From NCBI RefSeq assembly GCF_003290185.1, contig NZ_QNFY01000024.1, positions 1 through 34,369 on the forward strand: DNA of 34,369 nt. The letters are read 5' to 3'. The position numbers and the translations under genes are program-made. Numbering within the stretch: position 1 is the stretch's first letter; every line of letters starts with the position of its first letter. Below, one piece after another: positions 7,473 through 15,826 of the stretch. The notes beneath the pieces were generated by a model. That model had not been told where the DNA came from, did not search any database, and saw only the letters and a program-made list of their open reading frames with translations. This DNA is from Chryseobacterium lathyri. GTDB taxonomy: Bacteria > Bacteroidota > Bacteroidia > Flavobacteriales > Weeksellaceae.

Positions 7473-8477
7473 TTGAGACCTACCATTTCCATTGTTGTTG
7501 CTATTTTCAACCGAAAGGATGAACTTTTTGAACTGCTGAATTCTTTAACTTTTCAGACGGATAAAGAGTTTGAGGTAGTTATTGTAGACGACGGTTCTCT
7601 TATTGATCTTAAGCCTACTATTCATAATTTTGAGGGTATATTAGATATCAAATATTTCAGAAAGGACAATTCAGGTCCCGGACTTACCAGAAATTATGGT
7701 GCAAAAAGAGCTCAGAATGAATGGCTGCTTTTTGTAGACAGCGATGTGATTGTAGAAAAAGACTATATCGAAAATATTAAAAAAGATATAGAAACCATTC
7801 CGTGTGATGCTTTCGGTGGGGCGGATAAAGCCCATAAAGGTTTTAACCTGATGCAGAAAGCCATTTCCTATTCTATGACCTCAGTTTTTACAACAGGAGG
7901 AATCAGGGGAAGTAAAAAAGCGGTATCCAGATTTCAGCCAAGAAGCTTTAATATGGGGGTGAATAAAGAGGTTTTTGAAAAAGTAGGTGGGTTTTCCGAA
8001 ATGAGGATCGGCGAAGATCCGGATCTGTCCATGACACTTTGGGAAAACGGTTTCACGACTGCTTTTTTTGATGACATTGCAGTATATCATAAGCGGAGAG
8101 TGGATTTGGGTAAATTCTCGAAACAGGTATATCAGTTCGGATGTGCAAGGCCTATTCTTAACCAGAGACATCCTAATTATGTAAAGATATCTTTTGCATT
8201 TCCAACACTTTTCATGTTGGGATATATTTTAGGTTTTATAGAATATTTTATTCTGGGAAGAGGGATTATTCTAGCATTTTACGGACTGTATACATTCCTT
8301 GTATTTTTCCATGCCATGTTTGTAACGAAGAATATAAGTATTGCCGGAATGGCGGTAATTTCCACCTACATTCAGATGTTTTCCTACGGATACGGTTTTC
8401 TTAAATCATGGGTGCTCCTGAATATTTTCAGAATGAAGCCGGAAGATGCTTTCCCAAAACATTTCCATAAAAAATAG
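7473..8477 (+). CDS. Family 2 glycosyltransferase, membrane anchored
   Basis: This 334-residue protein has a GT-A domain at its N-terminus: ISIVVAIFNR opens the fold, VIVDDG (residues 37-41) binds the nucleotide sugar, FVDSD (88-91) is the DxD metal site, and IGEDPDLS (179-186) is the catalytic acidic motif. The C-terminal third has about three hydrophobic segments (240-262, 266-285, 288-305), so the enzyme is probably tied to the inner membrane and acts on a lipid-linked or envelope glycan. The start is TTG at 7473. An in-frame stop at 7458-7460 excludes a longer protein, and the first in-frame ATG would remove the whole nucleotide-binding site. No other sugar genes are nearby. Confidence 0.88.
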   Translation: MRPTISIVVAIFNRKDELFELLNSLTFQTDKEFEVVIVDDGSLIDLKPTIHNFEGILDIKYFRKDNSGPGLTRNYGAKRAQNEWLLFVDSDVIVEKDYIENIKKDIETIPCDAFGGADKAHKGFNLMQKAISYSMTSVFTTGGIRGSKKAVSRFQPRSFNMGVNKEVFEKVGGFSEMRIGEDPDLSMTLWENGFTTAFFDDIAVYHKRRVDLGKFSKQVYQFGCARPILNQRHPNYVKISFAFPTLFMLGYILGFIEYFILGRGIILAFYGLYTFLVFFHAMFVTKNISIAGMAVISTYIQMFSYGYGFLKSWVLLNIFRMKPEDAFPKHFHKK

Positions 8478-8488
8478 ATAAAAAAAAT

Positions 8489-8517
8489 AAAAGCTGTCAG
8501 AAATTCCGACAGCTTTT
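8489..8517. terminator. Bidirectional terminator between converging genes
   Basis: AAAAGCTGTC (8489-8498) pairs with GACAGCTTTT (8508-8517) around a nine-base loop. A-runs on the left and T-runs on the right give U-tracts in both directions, so it can end both the glycosyltransferase and the methionine lyase transcripts. Confidence 0.85.
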
Positions 8518-8529
8518 ATAACAATAAAA

Positions 8530-9756
8530 TTAGGATATGTATAGAGTTTCATGGTTGAGAACGCCTGTCTTCAGCATGCATTCCCGCATTTTTTCATAAG
8601 TTCTGGCGATATCGTGATCCAATCCGATCGAGAATCTGATCAGCCCGTCCGATATGCCCATTGCTTCACGCTCTTCTTCAGGAATCTCTGATGAAGTTGA
8701 ACTTCCCGAGCATGAAAATAAAGTTTTGTAGAATCCTAAGCTTACAGCCAGATACCCCAGATTTTCCTGCTGCATCATTTCCATCAGCTCATTGGCTTTG
8801 TCGGTGGTGCCAGCATCTACCGTCAGCAATCCTCCGAATCCATATTCCTCGTACATCATACTTTTCATCAGTTCATGATCCTTGTGGGATTTCAACCCCG
8901 GATAAGATACTTTAAGCCCGTCTTTTTCAAACCTTTCTGCAAGATACATTGCGTTATGGCTGTGCTGTTTCATTCTGATGTGAAGTGTTCTCAGATTTTT
9001 CAGGATACTGGCAGAACGAAAGCTGTCCATAGTAGGTCCCAGCAGCATGCAGGCCCCGTTGTTTACATTTTTCGTATCATTAATAAATTCCTGGCTTCCG
9101 CAGTAAACACCGCCTACCGTATCGCTGCTTCCGTTAATGAATTTGGTTAAACTATGAATAACGATATCAGCACCTAATAATGTAGGTGAAACAGAAAGAG
9201 GGGAGAAGGTGTTATCTACGATCAGTTTCAGATTGTATTTTTTACAGATTTCTGAAAGTTTTCTAAGGTCTGCCACTTCAAGAAGCGGGTTGCTCACACT
9301 TTCGCAGTAAATAACTTTGGTATTAGGGGTTATAGCATTCTCTATAGACTCAAAGTTGCTGATGTCTACAAAAGTGGTATCAATATGAAAAGGAGGCAGA
9401 AAGTTTTTAAGAAAAGCATAAGTTCCACCGTAAATCGTTCTACTGGAAATAATGTGGTCACCGCTTTTACATACTTGCATTAATACAGAAGTGATAGCAC
9501 CCATTCCGGATGCCGTAACGTTGGCGGCCTCGGTATTTTCCATTTTGGCAAGTGCCTGTGCAAGGTAAAGATTCATCGGGGATGAATGCCTGGAATATAA
9601 ATAACATCCTTCAGCATTTCCCTCAAAGGTATCAAACATGGTTTTTGCGGAAAGGAATGTATAAGTAGAGCTGTCAGAAATGGATGGATTTACTCCTCCG
9701 AATTCACCAAAATACTGAAGATCCTGGATCTCATTAGCCGCATTAAAATTTTCCAT
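8530..9756 (-). CDS. Methionine gamma-lyase-like PLP enzyme (Cys/Met metabolism family)
   Basis: This 408-residue enzyme is a fold-type I PLP protein of the trans-sulfuration family (MetB/MetC/MGL). The PLP lysine is Lys205 in HSLTKF, the ring-nitrogen Asp is Asp181 in IVDNTF, the phosphate-binding pair from the neighbouring subunit is in YSR (54-56), and the active-site Tyr is Tyr109 in IYGGT. A methionine gamma-lyase, which splits L-methionine into methanethiol, ammonia and 2-oxobutanoate, is the most likely role because a divergent Lrp/AsnC regulator sits next to it, as with the mdeA/mdeR pair of Pseudomonas putida. However, the Cys that marks classical lyases (YGCT) is Gly111 here (YGGT), as in cystathionine enzymes, and the usual HPA-x-MTH segment near the C-terminus is replaced by SCSGSSTSS. 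Exact reaction uncertain. Confidence 0.85.
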   Translation of the reverse strand: MENFNAANEIQDLQYFGEFGGVNPSISDSSTYTFLSAKTMFDTFEGNAEGCYLYSRHSSPMNLYLAQALAKMENTEAANVTASGMGAITSVLMQVCKSGDHIISSRTIYGGTYAFLKNFLPPFHIDTTFVDISNFESIENAITPNTKVIYCESVSNPLLEVADLRKLSEICKKYNLKLIVDNTFSPLSVSPTLLGADIVIHSLTKFINGSSDTVGGVYCGSQEFINDTKNVNNGACMLLGPTMDSFRSASILKNLRTLHIRMKQHSHNAMYLAERFEKDGLKVSYPGLKSHKDHELMKSMMYEEYGFGGLLTVDAGTTDKANELMEMMQQENLGYLAVSLGFYKTLFSCSGSSTSSEIPEEEREAMGISDGLIRFSIGLDHDIARTYEKMRECMLKTGVLNHETLYIS

Positions 9757-9835
9757 AAGCTTTTAGATTTTATTTGTAGGCTTAAATATGCTTTGTTTTC
9801 AGAATTATTACAAGATATATTTAAATATGTAGAAT

Positions 9836-9852
9836 ATAAATCTATAATTTAT
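9836..9852. promoter_or_regulatory. Candidate Lrp/AsnC operator in the divergent spacer
   Basis: ATAAAT and its inverted copy ATTTAT flank five bases in the middle of the 159-base divergent spacer. The size and AT content fit operators of Lrp-type regulators, but in such AT-rich DNA a six-base dyad can arise by chance. Confidence 0.25.
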
Positions 9853-9876
9853 GTTTTAAATAGAAAATATGTTTAT

Positions 9877-9884
9877 TATATTTG
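9877..9884 (+). promoter_or_regulatory. -7 box upstream of the Lrp/AsnC gene
   Basis: TATATTTG is a perfect TAnnTTTG located 31 bases before the ATG of the regulator. No convincing TTG at -33 is visible. Confidence 0.4.
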
Positions 9885-9915
9885 AATTTATTAAACTTTC
9901 TCCAAAAAATTATCT

Positions 9916-10374
9916 ATGAATTTTGATGAAACGGATAAAAAACTGCTTCTTTTACTCCAGGAAGACTGCAAACAGACCACCAAAGAGCTGTCTTACAAGC
10001 TTAATTTGTCTGTAACGGCTGTTTATGAACGCATAAAAAAGCTTGAAAACCTGGGTGTAATCTCAAAATATGTGGCATTACTGGATCGGCATAAAGTAAG
10101 CCGGGATTTTATAGTGTTATGTCATATAAAATTAACCCAGCACAAAAAAGAATTTGTGCTGCAGTTTGAAAGGGAAGTCATGAATCTACAGGAAGTCACA
10201 GAATGTTTTCATGTAAGTGGCGATTACGATTATATCCTTAAAATAGGTGTAAAAGACATGGGGGATTATCGTAATTTTATGCTCAGCAAACTAACGACAC
10301 TTCAGCATATAGCAAGCACTCACAGCTCTTTTATGATCTCTGAAGTGAAAAATACAACGGCTATTGTTCTGTAA
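9916..10374 (+). CDS. Lrp/AsnC-family transcriptional regulator
   Basis: This 152-residue protein has the usual two parts: an N-terminal winged helix-turn-helix (about residues 1-60; LSYKLNLSVTAVYERIKKLENLGVI in outline) and a C-terminal RAM domain that binds amino acids and mediates oligomerisation (about 65-150; the EVTECFHVSGDYDYILKI strand-turn-strand is typical). It is transcribed away from the methionine lyase-like gene, so it probably senses methionine or another amino acid and controls that enzyme and itself. This target assignment is inference from position. It ends one base before the stop of the converging bestrophin gene, with no terminator between them. Confidence 0.92.
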   Translation: MNFDETDKKLLLLLQEDCKQTTKELSYKLNLSVTAVYERIKKLENLGVISKYVALLDRHKVSRDFIVLCHIKLTQHKKEFVLQFEREVMNLQEVTECFHVSGDYDYILKIGVKDMGDYRNFMLSKLTTLQHIASTHSSFMISEVKNTTAIVL

Positions 10375-10375
10375 A

Positions 10376-11401
10376 TTATACAAGGACCCCGTTTTTTGAA
10401 GCGATAGGCTCAGGAAGATCTTCATGTTCTCCTATCATTTGGAGGACATCGATTTCAATGGTCCGGCATATGGAAAGCATTGGGATATCAAACATCATTC
10501 CCTCAAATGGGTTTTCGGAGTAGTCGCCAACCAGTTCCATGACAATATAGATCCAGCCAATAATAACACAGAAAGGGACGCTTACCAATATTCCCCAGTT
10601 TCCTAATTTTGCAAATTCATTGACAAGCCCCAAGGGAAGAAGCATAATGAAGATCACATTAAAAATAAAAGCAGTACTCGCGAACTGTCTGGGTGAAGGG
10701 AATTTTTTAATTCTTTCCGCCTGCCCTTGGTAATCATAAAAAAGGTTGAGAGCATCCTGAAGCTGCATCTGGTTGAAATCTGAAATGTCACCTAAATTTT
10801 TCAGATCATTGACTTCTTTGGCTTGTTTTGAGATCAGGTAGGTGGCGAAATTCTTATATTCCGGCTGCAGTTCAAGTTCTTGCTCTGAAAGGTATTTATG
10901 TAGGAAAATTGGTGTTCTGCCATAATCGGGAAAGCCTGCTTTAATCAGTCGGTGCCTTCTCACATTAATATCCCCAAAATGTCTTTTTTGAGACATATGT
11001 TCCCATTCTGTAGGAACCAGTAATTGCTCACGGAAAGTGTATAACCATGCAATGTGACGGTAGGCAATTTTCTTTTTCATGGTTTCAGTCTCACTGTTGC
11101 CTTCCCCTGTGGTATTAAAAGCATACAGCATGGAAACAAAAGAACGGCTGGAATTGACGATTCCACCCCATATTTTCCGGGCTTCCCATAATCTGTCGTA
11201 GGCCTGATTGTTTTTAAAGCCCACATAAAAAGCTTCGGCAGTACCAATCAGGGCTACAGGCACCCATGGAATGATCATCCACTTCCACTTAAAGAAATAG
11301 AAAAGGGCTGCCACTAAGGTACACCAAGCCGTAAGCCATATAAGATGGCCGCCTGCGAGGTTTAGAACTTGTCTGTAATTGAAATATTTTGTGGTGATCA
11401 T
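10376..11401 (-). CDS. Bestrophin-like anion channel family protein
   Basis: The protein belongs to the bestrophin/UPF0187 family of pentameric channels. Typical features are the paired N-terminal membrane helices, the conserved stretch FKNNQAYDRLWEARKIWG, a second helical pair (ASTAFIFNVIFIMLLPLG and the LVSVPFCVIIGWIYIVMEL region) and the acidic motif ENPFEG followed by DIPM. Bacterial relatives conduct small ions, some of them cations, so ion choice is not assigned. I chose the ATG at 11401 (MITTKYFNYRQ), giving 341 residues, because the alternative at 11431 adds MYAHQISHSI, which looks unlike the family's start. It lies downstream of the E1 gene but behind that gene's terminator, and converges on the Lrp gene. 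Confidence 0.85.
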   Translation of the reverse strand: MITTKYFNYRQVLNLAGGHLIWLTAWCTLVAALFYFFKWKWMIIPWVPVALIGTAEAFYVGFKNNQAYDRLWEARKIWGGIVNSSRSFVSMLYAFNTTGEGNSETETMKKKIAYRHIAWLYTFREQLLVPTEWEHMSQKRHFGDINVRRHRLIKAGFPDYGRTPIFLHKYLSEQELELQPEYKNFATYLISKQAKEVNDLKNLGDISDFNQMQLQDALNLFYDYQGQAERIKKFPSPRQFASTAFIFNVIFIMLLPLGLVNEFAKLGNWGILVSVPFCVIIGWIYIVMELVGDYSENPFEGMMFDIPMLSICRTIEIDVLQMIGEHEDLPEPIASKNGVLV

Positions 11402-11476
11402 AATGCTGTGTGAAATTTGGTGTGCATACAAACAAAAGAAATACCAAAGTGAGCTATTCTAATGCTTATTAAATGT

Positions 11477-11509
11477 AATAAAAAAAACCTCTAAAAAATT
11501 AGAGGTTTT
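11477..11509 (-). terminator. Rho-independent terminator after the E1 gene
   Basis: The arms AAAACCTCTAA (11484-11494) and TTAGAGGTTTT (11499-11509) pair perfectly around a four-base loop. On the minus strand the stem is followed by a U-tract (A-run at 11480-11487). It lies 19 bases after the E1 stop. Confidence 0.85.
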
Positions 11510-11528
11510 ATATATTTAATACTGCTGA

Positions 11529-13601
11529 TTAATATTTCAGCATTTCTTCGATTTTTTTGCTAAGCTTTTCTGCATTTGGAAGCATTTCTTTTTCCAGAAG
11601 CAGGTTGATTGGAACAGCTGGCACATCAAGAGATCCCATGGTTTCTACAGGAGCATCCAGATACTTGAAGCAGTTTTTCGAGATTCGGTGTGCAAATGCT
11701 TCGGCAAATGAGTTGTTCAGCTGTTCTTCTGTCAGAACAATACATTTCCCGTGTGCTTTTACTCTTTCAAAAACAAGCTCTTCATCCAGAGGGATTATTG
11801 TTCTCAGGTCGATGACTTCAACTCTTCCGTTAAAATTCTTCACCGCTTCTTTTGCCCAGTAAACCCCCATTCCATAGGTTACGACCAATAAAGTTCTGCC
11901 TTTTTCAGTTTCATTCTGGTCTGCTTCAATGATTATTTTACCTTTTCCGAAAGGAAGGATATAGTCTTCTGCAGGCTCAATGGTTTTAGCGTCTTCAGTT
12001 CCCGGAACTTTACTCCAGTATAAGCCTTTGTGCTCCAGCATGATCACAGGGTTGGGATCATAATAAGCTGCTTTTAATAAACCTTTGAAATCGGCTGCGT
12101 TGCTTGGATAAGCAATTTTAATTCCTTTAATATTGGCTAAGATACTTTCAACGCTTCCGCTGTGGTAAGGACCGCCACCGCCATATGCACCGATTGGTAC
12201 ACGGATGATATTACTTACAGGAAACTTTCCCTGACTTAAATAACTTGATTTTGAAATCTCAGTGATCAGCTGATTGATGCCCGGATAAATATAATCTGCA
12301 AACTGAACTTCTACAATAGGCTTTAATCCTACCGCACTCATTCCTGCCGTTGATCCAATGATGTATGCCTCCTGAATAGCTGTATTAAATACTCTTTTGC
12401 TTCCGAATTTTTTTCCTAAAGTAACCGTTTCTCTGAAAACGCCTCCAATTCTTTCTCCTACATCCTGTCCGTAAAGAAGGGCTTCGGGATGTTTCCACAT
12501 CAACTCCTGAACAGCATGGATGGCAGCATCTACCATAACAATTTTCTCACCACCTTCAGGCTCACGTGTGCCTGTTTCCTCGATAATTGGAGTGGGAGCA
12601 AAAACGTGCTGCATTACTGTTTCCGGCTTTGGATCTTCTGCGTTTTTAGCTTTTTCAAAAGCTTCTTCAGCTTCCAGACGGGCTTTTTTAGTGATCTGCT
12701 TTAAAAGATCTTCATCAACTCCTGATTCAAGAAGCTGCTTTCTAAGGATTTCACCCGGGTCTTTAGCTCTGTGTTTGGTTAGATCTTCCTCGTCTCTGTA
12801 AAATTCTCTTCGTACTCCGGAAGTATGGTGACCGATAAGAACTGTTTTAGCGCAAACTACTAAAGGTTTTCTTTCAGTTCTTACAAAATCTACAGCCTTC
12901 TTCATAGCTTCGAAGCTTTCCACAAAATCTGTTCCGTCTACACGCATTCTGCTAAGGCCTGTGAAACCGGCTACGAAATCATAGGCATCACATGTTCTTG
13001 CTTCTTCCTTAGTTACGGAGATTCCCCATTCATTATCCTGTACAAGGAATATAATGGGAAGCTGGTGAAGGGCAGCAAACTGCAAAGCTTCACTTACTTC
13101 ACCTTCTGTTACAGAATTATCTCCCAGACTGCACACTACAACCGGATTGTTTTCGAAATTCTGTAAATTAAAATCCTGAATATATTTTATCCCCTGCGCA
13201 ACACCTGTGGTAGGAATGGTCTGCATCCCTGTAGCTGAGCTCTGGTGAATAATCTTAGGCTTGTTCTCGTCTCTGCTCGATGGATGTGAGTAATATGATC
13301 TTCCTCCTGAAAAAGGATCTTCGGCTTTTGCGAGAAGTTGTAGCATCAGTTGGTATGGTTCAAAACCGATTCCTAGAAGAATACTTTCATCACGGTAATA
13401 AGGAGATACCCAGTCTTCTTTTTTTAACTGATAAGCTGTTGCCAGTTGAATGGCTTCATGGCCTCTTGATGTACTATGAACATATTTACAGATATTTCTG
13501 TTTTCTTCGTAGATATCTGCCATAGCTTTGGCCAGCATCATATGATTGTACGCTTTAAGCAAAATATCCTGAGAAACTTTTTCGTGAAGTGTATTTTCCA
13601 T
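11529..13601 (-). CDS. Fused alpha/beta 2-oxoacid (branched-chain) dehydrogenase E1
   Basis: This 690-residue protein joins both E1 subunits in one chain. The alpha part (about residues 1-320) carries the thiamine diphosphate motif GDNSVTEGE (160-168) ending in Asn190. The beta part (about 345-690) is of the transketolase pyrimidine-binding type, with the cofactor-activating Glu in FNTAIQEAYI and the C-terminal transketolase domain. Homology points to branched-chain 2-oxoacid dehydrogenase rather than pyruvate dehydrogenase. It would decarboxylate the 2-oxoacids of Val, Leu and Ile and hand the acyl group to a lipoyl E2 that is not in this window, supplying energy and the iso-fatty-acid primers typical of flavobacteria. 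I placed the start at 13601 (MENTLHEK): the longer alternative at 13628 begins inside the preceding terminator, and the promoter lies just upstream of 13601. Confidence 0.9.
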   Translation of the reverse strand: MENTLHEKVSQDILLKAYNHMMLAKAMADIYEENRNICKYVHSTSRGHEAIQLATAYQLKKEDWVSPYYRDESILLGIGFEPYQLMLQLLAKAEDPFSGGRSYYSHPSSRDENKPKIIHQSSATGMQTIPTTGVAQGIKYIQDFNLQNFENNPVVVCSLGDNSVTEGEVSEALQFAALHQLPIIFLVQDNEWGISVTKEEARTCDAYDFVAGFTGLSRMRVDGTDFVESFEAMKKAVDFVRTERKPLVVCAKTVLIGHHTSGVRREFYRDEEDLTKHRAKDPGEILRKQLLESGVDEDLLKQITKKARLEAEEAFEKAKNAEDPKPETVMQHVFAPTPIIEETGTREPEGGEKIVMVDAAIHAVQELMWKHPEALLYGQDVGERIGGVFRETVTLGKKFGSKRVFNTAIQEAYIIGSTAGMSAVGLKPIVEVQFADYIYPGINQLITEISKSSYLSQGKFPVSNIIRVPIGAYGGGGPYHSGSVESILANIKGIKIAYPSNAADFKGLLKAAYYDPNPVIMLEHKGLYWSKVPGTEDAKTIEPAEDYILPFGKGKIIIEADQNETEKGRTLLVVTYGMGVYWAKEAVKNFNGRVEVIDLRTIIPLDEELVFERVKAHGKCIVLTEEQLNNSFAEAFAHRISKNCFKYLDAPVETMGSLDVPAVPINLLLEKEMLPNAEKLSKKIEEMLKY

Positions 13602-13607
13602 AGGAAG

Positions 13608-13639
13608 CAAATATACACAAAAAAACAAAATACTAACAA
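13608..13639 (-). promoter_or_regulatory. Promoter of the E1 dehydrogenase
   Basis: On the minus strand TTG (13639-13637) is followed after 21 bases by TATATTTG (13615-13608), a full match to the consensus. The -7 box ends six bases before the ATG at 13601, so the leader is very short. The -33 TTG sits at the apex of the hairpin that terminates the upstream protease gene. Confidence 0.6.
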
Positions 13640-13654
13640 GCGTTAGTATTTTGT
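13619..13654 (-). terminator. Long perfect hairpin: terminator of the protease gene, possible operator
   Basis: A 13-base perfect inverted repeat (13625-13637 with 13642-13654; core ACTAACaagcGTTAGT) is followed on the minus strand by a U-tract (A-run 13619-13625). It lies 23 bases after the protease stop. The core also resembles the dyads bound by TetR-type repressors, and it overlaps the -33 element of the E1 promoter, so a second role as operator is possible. Confidence 0.75.
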
Positions 13655-13677
13655 GTGAAATCTATGTATTTTAAGGA

Positions 13678-15792
13678 TTATTCCTTGATTACTTTTTTAG
13701 AAATAACATCTTTGTCTGTTCTTACTTCAATGATGTAAATACCTTTAGTGTATGTAGATAGATCTACAGATTCTTTCTCAGTGTTGATTACTCCATTCTG
13801 TAATTTTTTTCCAGAAAGATCATAAATTACGAAAGTTGACTTTTTGGGAGCTTTCAATATGTTTACAATATCTTTTGTAATGGTTGGAGCTATTGCGAGA
13901 CCGCTTAATGCGTTGGCTTCACCTGTTCCTAAAACAGCTGGTGTCTGGCCTGTAGCTATAATAGAGTAGTTTTGTGGAGCATTGGCGCCAGCATTGTTTT
14001 TTAAGGTTCCTTTGTTAGTAATCTCAATTCGGTAAGTTCTACCAGCAACCGGATTATCTATTACCACTTGTTCTACATTATCTACTGTATTATCCGCCTT
14101 GGTTGCAGGAGTCATTGGAGAAGTAGCATTCAGCTTCCAAGGATAATAAATCGTATTGTTTGTTGTATCTATAATTCTTAAATCTAAATCATTTACCAAT
14201 CTTGATGCTCTGTTGTTATACGCATCAGCCCACGTTAGGTTGGCAGGAATAACGTATTCAGGATCAATCCATGAAATTGTAACTTTCAACGGCTCAGTAC
14301 CAGATGCTACAACATTCTTTGTGTTTGGAGTACCGCTGGTTAATGTTTCGTTATTAAAGATAACAGTATTGTTAGCTTTTCCCACTAATAATTCAGCACC
14401 TTTTTTAGCATTGATGTATCCCCACCCAAACCATGGATCTGGACCTACATTCCCCGCTTCAGAAGCTGAATGAATCATTAAGGTTTTTGCACTTGCTGCA
14501 TTTAATACCTGATTTGAGAAAAGTTCTTTATTTACTTGTGTCCATAGCCCGATAACTCCGGTCACTACTGGTGCAGAATAAGAAGTTCCGCTTCCGTAGC
14601 TATATGTTGTACTGCCAACAGTATTTTCTGCTGTGGCGGCAGAGAATACATCAGTACCTGTAGTTGAAATATCCGGTTTAATTCCTCCGTCATCTCTCGG
14701 TCCTGCACTACTGTAGTCAGAATGAACAACATCAGAAGCAGTAGTATATTTAAAGTTATTGGTAGAAATTACATCCGTAGCTCCAACAACGATAATGTTT
14801 TTGGCTAAAGATCCAGGTCCGATACAATCAGCCCCATTGCTACAGTTTGTTGTAGGAAGTGTATCTGTTGCAGCAAACTGAACTTGGGCACCATTATCAT
14901 CGGTATAATATTTAGGAAAAGCAGATGTTCCTGGATAATCAGGTCCGTAACCAAAATAATTACCGGAAGATTTTACAATAATATAAGAAGGATTGTTATA
15001 TACAATCTGATCATAGTTTTGATCTTGACTGAAATAAGTTCCCTGTAAATCCATAGAAGTAGAAGGGCTTTCAAAAACACCTGGCCAAACCCATGCATTT
15101 ACACCATTTACAGTTTTAACATCCCAACCTTGATTGGTTCCATATGAGTGATTAGACAGATTAGGCTGGGCAGCAAGTATTTTTTGAAATACAGTACTTG
15201 GTGTAGTATTGCCAGGTAATGTAGTAGTTGCAAATCTGTAAGAATCCATTGTAGAATTGATAGCAACTCCTCTTGTATTTCCACTAAGGCCACCACCACT
15301 TACGTTTATACTTTTACCGCCGATAAAACTCGCTACACCTGTTGCATGTGCACTGTAAATTTCTGTTGTAGCTTCTTTATTGGTAATTCTTCCCGCGAGA
15401 TTGTCGAAAGCGAGATGAGCTGCATATACTCTGCCTCCATCAAAAATTGTATACTTAATGCCTTCACCATTATAGGCGTTGGTTAATCCTACTACACCGC
15501 CTGCTGTATTAAGATTATCAGCATTGGCATTCGCAACCTGTCTGCTATCTTCTTTTTGATAAAAGAAAGGCTTACCATTTGGAGTAAATCCAGCTAAATT
15601 ACTTCTTAGTTCTTCAATTTCTTTTAAAGTCTCCGAAGATTTGTCTGCTCCGTAATGTTTTGAAACATAAGAGTCAAACTTTGCAGAATTCTCTTTGTTT
15701 TGTTTTTCAAACTCTCTTTTTAATCCTTCATTGTTTTGCGCACTTATTAATGTAATTGCCAAAGTGCTGACCAAAAGTAAATGTTTCTTCAT
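13678..15792 (-). CDS. S8-family (subtilisin-like) serine protease with T9SS sorting domain
   Basis: This 704-residue secreted protease begins with a signal peptide (MKKHLLLVSTLAITLISAQ). The subtilase catalytic triad is visible: Asp118 in FDGGR, His149 in SAHATGVAS, and Ser404 in GTSYSAP, with Asn278 (SSGNYF) in the oxyanion position. Residues 20-100 are charged and may be a pro-region. A beta-rich domain follows the protease (about 470-625), and the last 75 residues form a type A T9SS C-terminal sorting domain (FVIYDLSGKKL then KGIYIIEVRTD), which sends the protein across the outer membrane to the surface or medium. It is probably a nutrient-acquiring or surface-processing protease. Transcription starts from a -7 box 34 bases upstream and ends at the 13619-13654 hairpin. 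Confidence 0.93.
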   Translation of the reverse strand: MKKHLLLVSTLAITLISAQNNEGLKREFEKQNKENSAKFDSYVSKHYGADKSSETLKEIEELRSNLAGFTPNGKPFFYQKEDSRQVANANADNLNTAGGVVGLTNAYNGEGIKYTIFDGGRVYAAHLAFDNLAGRITNKEATTEIYSAHATGVASFIGGKSINVSGGGLSGNTRGVAINSTMDSYRFATTTLPGNTTPSTVFQKILAAQPNLSNHSYGTNQGWDVKTVNGVNAWVWPGVFESPSTSMDLQGTYFSQDQNYDQIVYNNPSYIIVKSSGNYFGYGPDYPGTSAFPKYYTDDNGAQVQFAATDTLPTTNCSNGADCIGPGSLAKNIIVVGATDVISTNNFKYTTASDVVHSDYSSAGPRDDGGIKPDISTTGTDVFSAATAENTVGSTTYSYGSGTSYSAPVVTGVIGLWTQVNKELFSNQVLNAASAKTLMIHSASEAGNVGPDPWFGWGYINAKKGAELLVGKANNTVIFNNETLTSGTPNTKNVVASGTEPLKVTISWIDPEYVIPANLTWADAYNNRASRLVNDLDLRIIDTTNNTIYYPWKLNATSPMTPATKADNTVDNVEQVVIDNPVAGRTYRIEITNKGTLKNNAGANAPQNYSIIATGQTPAVLGTGEANALSGLAIAPTITKDIVNILKAPKKSTFVIYDLSGKKLQNGVINTEKESVDLSTYTKGIYIIEVRTDKDVISKKVIKE

Positions 15793-15826
15793 AATGGTTC
15801 AGTAAATATTAAAATTTTTAGATTAG

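Noticed and set aside
10376..11431. Longer bestrophin start at 11431
   Set aside because: The extra ten residues (MYAHQISHSI) look unlike the family; the ATG at 11401 gives the expected start.
11529..13628. Longer E1 start at 13628
   Set aside because: It begins inside the upstream terminator hairpin and would require transcription from before the E1 promoter; the ATG at 13601 follows the promoter directly.
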